Assembly: GCF_007859715.1 (NCBI RefSeq) | Contig: NZ_SJPG01000001.1 | Coordinates: forward strand, 2,382,728 to 2,446,727 | Reading direction: 5' to 3' | Length of the DNA: 64,000 nucleotides | Source: Rubinisphaera italica | GTDB lineage: Bacteria > Planctomycetota > Planctomycetia > Planctomycetales > Planctomycetaceae | Shown: one piece after another, positions 29,749 through 39,321 of the stretch | How the letters are laid out: the number at the start of each line of letters is the position of its first letter | Numbering within the stretch: position 1 is the stretch's first letter | Made by a program: the position numbers and the translations under genes | The notes under the pieces: model-generated | Told to the model about the DNA's origin: nothing | Databases searched by the model: none | What the model saw: only the letters and a program-made list of their open reading frames with translations

Positions 29749-31887
29749 TTATTCCTGGCCTGGAACCCACAATTTGCCACCTGAGGATCCCTGAGGAGTT
29801 TCTTCAGGCCACATCTCTTGAGATATTGAACTCGCAGAAGCCCCCGCAACGAGAATTTTTCCTCGTGTGTCCCATGGGGGAGCGATGTCATGTTCATTGA
29901 GATAGGCGGTGATCGCTTCTTCGAGTTCCGGCAACTTGCGGAGGTATTTATGATGCATCTGCTCAAGGAATGGTATGATGGTGTCATCCTGAGGATCGAT
30001 CACCAGGAATTGCAATTGACGCATTTCCCATTGGAGCGATTCTTCAAATTTCTGTCCTGATTTCTCAGCCCAGACTTTCGCCTGCTCGATCCGATTCAAC
30101 GCTTCTTCACGATCGTATTTATCCCGAGCCAGATCGATATACGCATGCCAGATCTGCGGCATCCGTTCGAGTTCCACGACATCTTCCCGACGCAAAACTT
30201 CTGCTAGAACTTTCTCGGTGAAACCGGCATGTTGAATCAGCTGAGTTCGATTGAGTAAAATTGCTGCCTGATCGTCGGTTAATGATTCAATTGGGATTCT
30301 CAACATTTCCAGTACATCACAGGCACTTAATTCCTGTTCATCAGCAACTGAGAAACTTTCTTGAGGCGGTAATCCAAACTTCTCCCGCAGCGCAGAGACG
30401 TCGATCTGATAGTTATATCGATCCGCGAAAGAATCCAGAACGTTTATCGCCGCGGCGAGTTTATAGGATAATTCAGGAATCGATCGGGCTTCCTGAGGAG
30501 TTTTTCCCTCCAGGCCAGCAAAAGGACGATTGGGCCATTGTTCGTTGAGAATATTTTCCCAATTTTTCTTTCCAATTTCGGCTCGCAATCGAGCCGGTGT
30601 TTCATTGTCAAAGTAGTACTGACGGTATAAACCACGATAATCAGCCCACTGAGAGAAAGTGATATCTTCCAGTGTATGAGCTGAATAGTTTTCGAGTGGC
30701 GATCCCAATGCTTGCTGAACGAGTTTCTGCATCTCGTCAACAAATTCGTTTTCGACCACCATGTGACAATAAGCGGAACTGTTCTGAGTTTCAGCTTTAT
30801 CCGCACAAACAAGTACACCAATCACGACCGGCAATTGTTTGAGGTCAGGAGTCTCATGATCCGAAATTGACACGGGATCGCGATCCAGAAGTGTGTAGGA
30901 AATTTGTCCATGAGAATCTTCTCCACCAACAAGCCTGTCGTCGCGATGAAGACGAGGGATCTCGTCAAATAGCGTTAATACTTTGGAGAGGGAATCGACT
31001 GCGTAATGTCGGACAACTTCACTGGTTTGAGATGCTTCGAGGTCAAACAGTTGAGCCAGCGTTTCACTGGAAGTTGCAAATTCGAAATCGTCCGAGAAGC
31101 TAGCGGCTTTATGCAGGGAAACGGCAGCTTGATCCTGATCACCATCCCAAGCCTGATACAGACCAATATCGTACCATAATTCCGGGTTTTCTGGATGTGC
31201 TTTTGTCAGTTGACTTACAACCGCAGCCGCTTCATGCCAGCAGCCCAGGGCAGACAAGCCAACCGACTTGCGGAAGATTTTCTCTTCCTCTGCTTCAAGA
31301 TTGAGCGGTCGTAAATTGTGAACGCCACGTAGCGGATAAGGAACACCTTGATCGCCATCAAAATCGAGCAGGCGCATGAAGACCTGTTGGCGATCTTCAT
31401 CTCTTACGAAACGCATTGCAAATGCAAGATGCTGACGGGCGGAGACCAGTTTTTCTTCTTCGTATAACGTCGAAGCAATCCCGGCGGCCATGCTGCCGAT
31501 CATTTCCGGGTGATATTTCACACCTTTGGTGAAAGCACGGTGAATAACTGAACGTGCTTTTTCGTAGCCATCCAAATCTAGAGCAGCTGTCGCTTCGAGG
31601 ATTCTCGCCAGAGGATGATCGGGAGATTCCTGCAGCAATGGCTGTAAAGTTTCCCGAGCCGAGGCAGCATCTTCCAGAAACAAATGGACTCCAGCCAGAG
31701 AAGTGGCCACCCAGGCGCGAGCCGGATTCGAAGTATAGATTTTCTGCAAAATTTTGAGAGCGGCTTTGGATTGACCACCTTCATGAAGTTGAAGAGCTTT
31801 GACCATATCGGAAGCGATATCCGAACAGCAGAACTTCAACTTCTTACCGCTTTCACACGGGCAGAGAGAATAGGGATCAAGTGACAT
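29749..31887 (-). CDS. SEC-C motif protein with helical repeats, unknown function
   Basis: A 712-residue protein. It opens with a SEC-C zinc motif (CPCESGKKLKFCC, residues 9-21), as at the end of SecA and in many uncharacterised proteins. Residues about 25-300 are TPR-like helical repeats (for example LAGVHLFLEDAASARETLQPLL). The rest is mixed: QWADYRGLYRQYYFDNETPARLRAEIGKKNWENILNEQWPNRPFAGLEGKTPQEA suggests a second small domain, and the C-terminus is helical. No catalytic motif is recognised. It is likely soluble, with a 72-bp gap to ribD. A role in protein interaction is suggested by the repeats. Confidence 0.8.
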   Translation of the reverse strand: MSLDPYSLCPCESGKKLKFCCSDIASDMVKALQLHEGGQSKAALKILQKIYTSNPARAWVATSLAGVHLFLEDAASARETLQPLLQESPDHPLARILEATAALDLDGYEKARSVIHRAFTKGVKYHPEMIGSMAAGIASTLYEEEKLVSARQHLAFAMRFVRDEDRQQVFMRLLDFDGDQGVPYPLRGVHNLRPLNLEAEEEKIFRKSVGLSALGCWHEAAAVVSQLTKAHPENPELWYDIGLYQAWDGDQDQAAVSLHKAASFSDDFEFATSSETLAQLFDLEASQTSEVVRHYAVDSLSKVLTLFDEIPRLHRDDRLVGGEDSHGQISYTLLDRDPVSISDHETPDLKQLPVVIGVLVCADKAETQNSSAYCHMVVENEFVDEMQKLVQQALGSPLENYSAHTLEDITFSQWADYRGLYRQYYFDNETPARLRAEIGKKNWENILNEQWPNRPFAGLEGKTPQEARSIPELSYKLAAAINVLDSFADRYNYQIDVSALREKFGLPPQESFSVADEQELSACDVLEMLRIPIESLTDDQAAILLNRTQLIQHAGFTEKVLAEVLRREDVVELERMPQIWHAYIDLARDKYDREEALNRIEQAKVWAEKSGQKFEESLQWEMRQLQFLVIDPQDDTIIPFLEQMHHKYLRKLPELEEAITAYLNEHDIAPPWDTRGKILVAGASASSISQEMWPEETPQGSSGGKLWVPGQE

Positions 31888-32368
31888 GAGACGAACTTCC
31901 TGCTGTCTGCAATTGAATTATGAATGTGAAAATCTCAAACCGGTCTGATTCTGATGAGTCTGTTTTGCAATGAATCAGTAAATGTTTTGAAGTTTGAGGT
32001 CTGTATGGAACGGTGTTCTGTTTTAGTATGAGTTAATAGTCGGTCATCAACTGAACGAAGAAATAAGATTCAAATCACAGACAGGCGTATCACGTCCAAT
32101 GAGTTGATTCGTTGCGTTGATAAATCTGTTTTGAACCTGCTTCGAATAACTCTGGGTCTAAACAATAAAAATATTGACAACTTCTGCAAGCGATTCCCGA
32201 ACGATTTGTATCGTACGACTGACCACGAAAGTGTCATAAGATTCTTACTGCCAACAGGATACCAGAATCGATAGACGCTGACGAGTCTATGTGATCTACA
32301 GCATTACTATGTGCAAAATTGACGGTTCCCAAAGCGGAAGCGGAAAGTCCAGAACCTTTAATTCATGC
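31888..32368. other. Intergenic region before the SEC-C gene
   Basis: This 481-bp region should hold the promoter of the SEC-C gene and the end of the DUF3299-like pair. I saw no supported ORF, RNA gene or repeat copy. A TTGACA-like box on the plus strand near 32173 has no -10 partner. Confidence 0.55.
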
Positions 32369-33226
32369 TTATTTATCTAACACGATGGCATCTTCGAGCA
32401 AATAAAGTTGCAGCCATTCTCCATCTTCGTAAATAGGGTCCATTCGCAATGTGCCCAGCACATCGTAGGGTCGCCCCTGAATATATTCAGCAGGTTTGCC
32501 AGCCTGAAGGATGGTTGAAATCCGATCGTATATTTTAGGCGTGCGACCAAAACAGCAGATTTCGTTATCCCGCACATGCTGAAAATATGTGATTCCGGTT
32601 TTTGAAAGTGTTGGATACATAAAGCCACGAATCAGAACACGCTTCCCGTCGAGATTTTTCAGCCAGTCGGGAAACATTTCCGGTGCATTTTCCGGGACGG
32701 GCTCCATATTGAGCACCTTCAGCAGGTCGATATCGTCAAATGAGACTCGTAACGCCTGATTGGGACCTTCTATTTGAAAGGTTTTTTCTGCGATCAACAA
32801 CTTCGGTTCCAGTGGGGCCATTCGTTCGGCAGGGTTGGCAGAGGATGTCGAAGCAGGAGACATGACTTCGGCATTCGCGGGCAAGACTTTAGCAATTGTG
32901 GCGTCATCAGATACTGGTTTCTTAGAACTTGATCCCAGCTCTGCGACTTCAGGAGCAGTGCTCATGGGGACGATAATCGGCTCTGAATCAGGTGAAGGGC
33001 TTCCTTCCTCAGCTGACGAAGCAGCGACTTCCACTTCAATTGGCGACTGGGAGGTCGATTCAGGAATTGCATCTGGTGAAGTGCCAGCGGATTCTGTTTC
33101 CAGCGAATTGATGCGATCCTGATCGGAAAATTCGCGAAACTCAGTGTTCTCTGAGGAATTGCAACCACAGATCAATGCACACGAAAACGCGACTGTGACT
33201 AAAAGGCTGAACGGGAGTTTTCGCAT
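32369..33226 (-). CDS. DUF3299-like lipoprotein (second of pair)
   Basis: I place the start at the ATG 33226 (285 residues), because the sequence before it has no membrane or domain character and a signal peptide with lipobox-like ALICGC begins there. A Ser/Pro/Glu-rich linker (about 30-150) precedes a C-terminal domain with [12 protein letters not shown], then [14 protein letters not shown], then [15 protein letters not shown]. The same pattern is in the neighbouring gene, so they are paralogues. It resembles DUF3299 in fold pattern, with CCFG in place of the proteobacterial motif. The start overlaps the upstream gene's 3' end by 28 bp, so they are probably coupled. The lipid anchor puts it at the membrane. 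Confidence 0.75.
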   Translation of the reverse strand: MRKLPFSLLVTVAFSCALICGCNSSENTEFREFSDQDRINSLETESAGTSPDAIPESTSQSPIEVEVAASSAEEGSPSPDSEPIIVPMSTAPEVAELGSSSKKPVSDDATIAKVLPANAEVMSPASTSSANPAERMAPLEPKLLIAEKTFQIEGPNQALRVSFDDIDLLKVLNMEPVPENAPEMFPDWLKNLDGKRVLIRGFMYPTLSKTGITYFQHVRDNEICCFGRTPKIYDRISTILQAGKPAEYIQGRPYDVLGTLRMDPIYEDGEWLQLYLLEDAIVLDK

Positions 33227-33906
33227 TTGATGGCTTCGATGGAGTAAACCGGCTGCAAACCTTCCGGAGTCGTGTCGGAAGTCAGTTTCAGCGTTCCTGC
33301 GACAGCAACGCGTCCCTGAGAGTAGTTGGCTCCTGCATCGTCCTGCATTTTGATGAGAATCATGTCGGTCGGCTTCGGTTGACCGCCAAAACAACATTCG
33401 CCCGTGTCTTTGAGAAGTAGAAATTGCGACAATCCTTTCGTCTGTCGCTGGGGATACATATATCCCTTCAGAAAGATGGGTTTATCAACCAGTTTGGCGA
33501 CATCGGGGTGCAACCCGATTTTCCCTTCCTCTACAGCGAAACCTTTGGCGGAAATTTCCTGAGAAAAACTGACCCGCCGATAACCTTCTGGAACTTCAGT
33601 TGAATAAGCATAAATCTGGGACCCCATTCCAGCAATCCCAAACACCAGTGAGAGCATCATCGCAATCAGAGCAGCCCATTTTCCACTGTATGCTCCGTCC
33701 GATGTCGCAATTGTCCAGACGGCAACCAGACTGACGACGAAACCAATGACTGCCAGAATGACACCGACAATTCCCAGCAAAGAAGAGGCGGAAACCAATC
33801 CCAGCACAACGGCTACCGGGACGATTACGGGGGTCGGTCGATAATCGAATTCGTTGGCCTGCAAATCCTGGGGGGTGAACGTAGTGTCAGGTGCCATGGT
33901 TGACAT
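33199..33906 (-). CDS. DUF3299-like membrane protein (first of pair)
   Basis: A 235-residue protein with two adjacent N-terminal membrane segments (about 28-50 and 52-80) and a soluble domain after about residue 100. The domain carries [24 protein letters not shown] and [16 protein letters not shown], then [11 protein letters not shown], the same order as the lipoprotein downstream. Paired Cys followed by Phe-Gly in both suggests a redox or metal site, but this is inference. Its last 28 bp overlap the start of the next gene. The start ATG (33906) follows an AGG-like ribosome site. Confidence 0.75.
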   Translation of the reverse strand: MSTMAPDTTFTPQDLQANEFDYRPTPVIVPVAVVLGLVSASSLLGIVGVILAVIGFVVSLVAVWTIATSDGAYSGKWAALIAMMLSLVFGIAGMGSQIYAYSTEVPEGYRRVSFSQEISAKGFAVEEGKIGLHPDVAKLVDKPIFLKGYMYPQRQTKGLSQFLLLKDTGECCFGGQPKPTDMILIKMQDDAGANYSQGRVAVAGTLKLTSDTTPEGLQPVYSIEAIKCENSRSAF

Positions 33907-34206
33907 TATTAAAGACCTGCTCCATTGGGAATAATCGTATAAAATCTCATCAGAGTCATCTTCAAACGAATGGATGACCTACCTGATTTTAGACGGAGTT
34001 TAAGCGAGTCTGCAACGACTTTCTCCACCCTTGGCAATTCCTACGCAGAAAACCCGAAATTGTTGGAAAATTCGCTACATTCACACGGGATATGGCCCCA
34101 TATAGACCCTGCTTTAACGAATTGTATGCTACTTAAGCCCATCAGAAAACGGTCAATCCCCCATAATCATTCTCTGTTCGTGCCTTATCTCGCCTCGTTA
34201 TGAGAG
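33907..34206. other. Intergenic region, 300 bp
   Basis: This region separates two minus-strand genes. I saw no coding ORF, hairpin terminator or repeat copy that I could support. Confidence 0.5.
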
Positions 34207-34941
34207 TCATCCAGCGTTTTTGGGGATCCCAGCATCCTCAAGTGTGAATCCTTTAGTATAAACTTTGCGGGCAATTTGCTGCATCTCCTGTTCAAATCCA
34301 GCTGCCTCAAATTCCGCAATCAATTCTTCGATATCAAAATGGATCTGTCTGAATTCCGGATGGCCGTCCTGAATCACAACATAATTCGCCACACATTCTC
34401 CGGCTTTCTGCTGCCCGACACTTCCCGGATTGATCAGTTTCACAGAGCCGATGGATTCGCCATAAGGTCGGTGAGTATGTCCGATGCAGACAAAATCTGC
34501 ATCGATTCCCTGCAGGCGAAGTTTCCAGAATGCTTTTTCATCTGTCGAATACTCGTGCAGCGGATCGAATGGGGTCGCATGGATCAACAAAAATCTCCCG
34601 TCTTCACAGGTCCAGTATTTTCGAACTGGAAGTCTTGAGAGATAATCGAGATTTTCGGCGGAGAGATTTTGCCAGTGCAGGATCCGAGAATAATTTCTCA
34701 GACGATGCCACATGGTTTCATTTTTATGAGGTTGTATAAACTGGGCGACCGACTGATCATGATTTCCGCGAATGACGAGGGTTGCATTCTGACGCGCCCA
34801 TTCAATCACTTTATCGGGCTGCGGACCGAAATCGACGAGATCTCCTAGAATGAGACAGGCATCGAATTCGGGCTCTGCGTGATGGACTGCTTGAAGAGCG
34901 GTCCAGTTAGCATGAATATCGGATAGAAGCAGGATTCGCAT
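34207..34941 (-). CDS. Metallophosphoesterase, YfcE/calcineurin-like
   Basis: A 244-residue protein with the full metallophosphoesterase motif set: DIHANWTALQAV, GDLVDFGPQP, GNHD and CIGHTHRPYG. It binds two metal ions and hydrolyses phosphodiesters or phosphomonoesters; the substrate is not known. It is cytosolic, with no signal peptide. A divergent promoter region of 115 bp separates it from the sulfatase gene. Confidence 0.9.
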   Translation of the reverse strand: MRILLLSDIHANWTALQAVHHAEPEFDACLILGDLVDFGPQPDKVIEWARQNATLVIRGNHDQSVAQFIQPHKNETMWHRLRNYSRILHWQNLSAENLDYLSRLPVRKYWTCEDGRFLLIHATPFDPLHEYSTDEKAFWKLRLQGIDADFVCIGHTHRPYGESIGSVKLINPGSVGQQKAGECVANYVVIQDGHPEFRQIHFDIEELIAEFEAAGFEQEMQQIARKVYTKGFTLEDAGIPKNAG

Positions 34942-35056
34942 AGTCAGTGGAAATTCAGAGCAGGTGGATCATTCGGCGAGCAAATTGCATAATGTCTCTG
35001 GGATGACGATCCCATTCTGATCAGATAATGACTCAAATGCGAACAGGATTTCAAAA

Positions 35057-36565
<1,509 letters not shown>

Positions 36566-36575
36566 AGTTCGACAT

Positions 36576-36626
36576 GCGAGCCGAGTCAGTCATGACTCGG
36601 GTGTTTTCACGATCATTGTGTTAAAT
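36576..36626 (+). terminator. Terminator-bearing repeat, family C copy 1
   Basis: CCGAGTC (36581-36587) pairs with GACTCGG (36594-36600) around a 6-nt loop, followed by GTGTTTTC. About 50 bp are almost the same as at 45734-45784, including the shared tail CACGATCATTGTGT. It lies 10 bp after the sulfatase stop. Confidence 0.7.
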
Positions 36627-36706
36627 ATCATTTTGGATGGTTTGCGTTATCGTGACTTACTGGAATTTTGCAAAACATCAGTGACCTGCAACTAATGCAC
36701 CCGCGA

Positions 36707-36775
36707 TACAAGCACGAAGCGCAAGCGAGTGTGTTAAACACCCAAGAATACACTCGCTTGCGCTTCGTGCTTGTA
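36707..36775. repeat. 26-bp perfect inverted repeat
   Basis: The left arm 36707-36732 (starting TACAAGCACGAAGCGCAAG) and the right arm 36750-36775 are exact reverse complements around a 17-nt spacer. It sits between the sulfatase (+) and coaB (-), both of which end toward it. Confidence 0.85.
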
Positions 36776-36801
36776 ATCATTGGAATTTGCAAAAAACTCA
36801 G

Positions 36802-37431
36802 TTACTTAATCTGACCAGAATTCACTTCCAGCCACGCAACCAGATCCTCTGCAATCTTTGTTTTCAGACCTGTCCAGTGAGCAACCGTCTGGCCTGTATT
36901 ATCCAGCAATTCGACCGTGTTATTTTCAGCGGCAATCGCTTCCGGGCGATTCAGCACAATCCAGTTGCAGTTCTTGCGACGAAGTTTCTGTAGAGCATTC
37001 TCGCGTTCATTTTGAGCTTCGAGCGCGAATCCTAAAATCCAATGACCATCTTTCATTTTTCCGAGGGCAGCCAGCACGTCATCAGTTTCAATCATTTCGA
37101 GGGTGATGGCGGTTCCGGTTTTTGAAATCTTTCCACTCACACGACTTTTCGGCTGATAATCACAGACAGCCGCGGCTGCAATGACGCCATCGCAAGTCGG
37201 GAACAATGCCTGGCAGGTCTGCATCATTTGCTCGGTCGATTCGACCGCGTGATATTCACAACCAACAGGCGGCGTCATCGAAACCGGGCCACTCACGAGA
37301 ATCGCTTCATGACCAGCATGCAGAATCGCCTGCACAATCGCATAACCCATCCGCCCACTACTCGCATTCGAGATATAGCGAACATCATCAATATATTCCC
37401 GAGTAGGGCCAGCCGTCACAAGAATCCGCAT
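36802..37431 (-). CDS. coaB: Phosphopantothenoylcysteine ligase domain (CoaB only)
   Basis: A 209-residue protein that matches only the CoaB half of CoaBC: TAGPTREYIDDVRYISNASSGRMG, AAAVCDYQP, and LGFALEAQNERENALQKLRRKNCNWIVLNRPEA. The usual flavin-dependent CoaC decarboxylase half is absent, so coenzyme A synthesis would need a separate coaC outside the window. The ATG at 37431 gives the expected N-terminal start (MRILVTAGPT). Cytosolic. Confidence 0.9.
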   Translation of the reverse strand: MRILVTAGPTREYIDDVRYISNASSGRMGYAIVQAILHAGHEAILVSGPVSMTPPVGCEYHAVESTEQMMQTCQALFPTCDGVIAAAAVCDYQPKSRVSGKISKTGTAITLEMIETDDVLAALGKMKDGHWILGFALEAQNERENALQKLRRKNCNWIVLNRPEAIAAENNTVELLDNTGQTVAHWTGLKTKIAEDLVAWLEVNSGQIK

Positions 37432-37460
37432 GTGTTACATCCAAGACATTTATTTTAGTA

Positions 37461-37527
37461 TAGGTCAGGCACTGCCTGAAATGTGTAAATTTGGACGTCT
37501 AATCTCGTCAGGCAGTGCCTGACCTAT
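37461..37527. repeat. Family A composite palindromic repeat
   Basis: Left half TAGGTCAGGCACTGCCTG (37461-37478) and right half CAGGCAGTGCCTGACCTA (37509-37526) are inverted copies of each other, each itself palindromic. The core between them (AATTTGGACGTCTAATC) is close to that at 44010-44040. Confidence 0.85.
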
Positions 37528-37536
37528 TGCTGAATT

Positions 37537-38040
37537 TCATTCAGAAGATTTCTTCGTAAATTCGACATCAATAATTTCGCGACCAGAAGCATCGTGCGTC
37601 GGACGGTTTGTCTGAGCCTGATCAAATGAAGTCTGCTGTCCTGCAGAGGGACCGGGCGATTGCGTAAAGACTTTGAAACTTCCACTGCGAGTAAAATAAG
37701 CCTTCATTCGTGCCCTGAGCACACTACGAAATGGCGGGAAGAGTAACAGAAATCCAACAATATCGGTCAGCACTCCCGGCGTGATTAACAGCGCGCTTGC
37801 GATCAGAATCATCAAACCATCCATCAACGAATCCGTCGGCGGCTTCCCGGCATTCAACTCGGAATGAATCCGATTCCAAACTTCAAACCCCTGCTGCCGG
37901 GCGAGGATCGTTCCGACGATGCCAGTGACAATAATCAAACAAATCGTTGTCACCCAGCCATGCATTTCACTCAACTTGAGCAAAATCACCAGCTCGACAA
38001 AAGGCACCAGAGTGAACAATAGAAACAAACGCAAAAACAC
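37537..38040 (-). CDS. fxsA: FxsA family membrane protein
   Basis: I choose the GTG at 38040 (167 residues): GAGG lies eight bases upstream and the protein then begins FLRLFLLFTLVPFVELV, as FxsA proteins do. The longer reading to 38088 runs into a repeat and adds an unrelated extension. Three or four membrane helices are followed by a charged tail of about 50 residues. LARQQGFEVWNRI is the family motif. In E. coli FxsA relieves phage T7 exclusion; the native role is unknown. It lies ahead of coaB on the same strand, but a repeat separates them. Confidence 0.87.
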   Translation of the reverse strand: MFLRLFLLFTLVPFVELVILLKLSEMHGWVTTICLIIVTGIVGTILARQQGFEVWNRIHSELNAGKPPTDSLMDGLMILIASALLITPGVLTDIVGFLLLFPPFRSVLRARMKAYFTRSGSFKVFTQSPGPSAGQQTSFDQAQTNRPTHDASGREIIDVEFTKKSSE

Positions 38041-38071
38041 GAGAGGAACCTCAGAGAAAATGAATGAAATG

Positions 38072-38089
38072 AACCGCCAAGACGCCAAG
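38072..38089. repeat. Direct-repeat-like element AACCGCCAAGACGCCAAG
   Basis: The sequence AACCGCCAAGACGCCAAG is a GCCAAGAC-type tandem word lying directly before the FxsA ribosome site. I recall similar strings in intergenic regions of other environmental bacteria, but have not checked. Confidence 0.5.
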
Positions 38090-38102
38090 TTAAAGAGAAA
38101 AA

Positions 38103-38130
38103 GCTGTAGGTCAGGCTGTACCTGATAGGT
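38103..38130. repeat. Family A repeat, degenerate copy
   Basis: GTAGGTCAGGCTGTACCTGATAGG is a decayed half of the family A palindrome, between the FxsA upstream repeat and the family D hairpin. Confidence 0.5.
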
Positions 38131-38153
38131 ATAATAATTGACTTAAAATTATG

Positions 38154-38222
38154 GGAACCACGGATGGACACAGATGATCACGGATCTTTATATCTGCGTT
38201 TATCCGCGTTCATCTGCGGTTC
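38154..38222. repeat. Family D inverted repeat, imperfect copy
   Basis: GGAACCACGGATGGACACAG ... CATCTGCGGTTC: an imperfect long hairpin with the same words as 4675-4734. Direct sub-repeats (GATCACGGAT, TATCCGCG) lie inside. Confidence 0.65.
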
Positions 38223-38240
38223 AATTTTTTGATTATGATG

Positions 38241-39224
38241 TTATCGAACCTGTACGGGAATCGTCTGACCATCAATCATAACGACAAGTTTTGTATCCGG
38301 TTCAGCGAATTCTCTGCGAACCCAGCCGATCGCCAGGATTTCGTGGGTATCTGGATTCTGAGCTGCTGAGGTGATCCCGCCGATGACTTTTGCTTCTGTT
38401 GAATCTTCGGCTATCAAATTTGCTCCTATGAGTTTCTCAGGTTGGATTGACGAATCTGTATTCTCGCAACGGAATCCTCGTATTAGTTTATTGACATGCC
38501 CGAGCGCATCGATTCTGGCAATCGGTTCCTGCCCCAGATAGCAGCCTTTGGTGAAGGAAATCGCCTGGGAAGTTCGATCGACTTCCTGGGCAAGATTCTC
38601 CTCAGAAAAATCCTGTCCGAACATTGGAAAACCACTGGCAATTCGGACCCGTTCAAAATCCTCATTGGGACAAACAGAAATCTGCTGTTTTCCGAACCAG
38701 TCAATGATTTTCTGTCGGTCGTCAGCAGGAACTGAAATCTGAAAAGCAGACTCGTTTAACCAGTCAACTTTGCGAATCGATCCTGTCAATTCTGAATGCT
38801 CTATCGGCTTCCAGTGATTGAAAGCCAGACTGTCGGCTCCTTCAGAAAGCTCAGTCATCGTGTTCTCTGCTGTTTTTCCAGCCATCAAAAATAACGATCG
38901 ATCCGATGTTGTATTTGATAGCTGCACATCTTCGGTGATCAAATAACGATCCAGATGTGGCAATAAAACTTCAGCCGCTCCGGGAACCGTATCAAGCAGG
39001 AGCCGATCTTCAGTTGCGAATATAAAGAGATGCCCTAGCGTCTTCCCCTTGATTGTCGGCACAAATGCTTCACAGCCCATACCGGGCTGCAATTTTTTGA
39101 TGTCATTCGTCGTAAATCCATGCAGAAAAGTCGCTCGATCGCGCCCTGTCAACGTGATCTCATCTCGATCACTCAGGTCAAAGGCAACGGTGTTCTGATT
39201 CAACTGGTCTAAAATATTGGGCAT
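38241..39224 (-). CDS. ygfZ: YgfZ/GcvT-like folate-binding protein
   Basis: A 327-residue protein with the diagnostic YgfZ motif KGCYLGQEPIARIDALG near residue 240. DRATFLHGFTTNDIKKLQPG near the N-terminus matches the GcvT-like fold. It binds tetrahydrofolate and assists iron-sulfur cluster enzymes such as MiaB in E. coli. Cytosolic, single gene. Confidence 0.92.
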   Translation of the reverse strand: MPNILDQLNQNTVAFDLSDRDEITLTGRDRATFLHGFTTNDIKKLQPGMGCEAFVPTIKGKTLGHLFIFATEDRLLLDTVPGAAEVLLPHLDRYLITEDVQLSNTTSDRSLFLMAGKTAENTMTELSEGADSLAFNHWKPIEHSELTGSIRKVDWLNESAFQISVPADDRQKIIDWFGKQQISVCPNEDFERVRIASGFPMFGQDFSEENLAQEVDRTSQAISFTKGCYLGQEPIARIDALGHVNKLIRGFRCENTDSSIQPEKLIGANLIAEDSTEAKVIGGITSAAQNPDTHEILAIGWVRREFAEPDTKLVVMIDGQTIPVQVR

Positions 39225-39321
39225 AAAGTGATCTATTAAATCTGTTTAAGGTTATTCGGTTCGTAAAGTTTCTCACTGGGAATGTTTACGTTTGAGATGA
39301 GTTTGTCAAATCGACTTCATA

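Noticed and set aside
33227..33397. N-terminal extension of the DUF3299-like lipoprotein to 33397
   Set aside because: The extension has no domain and precedes a signal peptide and lipobox; the ATG at 33226 is the sensible start.
38041..38088. TTG start for FxsA at 38088
   Set aside because: The extra codons come from an intergenic repeat, and the GTG at 38040 has a ribosome site and the expected N-terminus.
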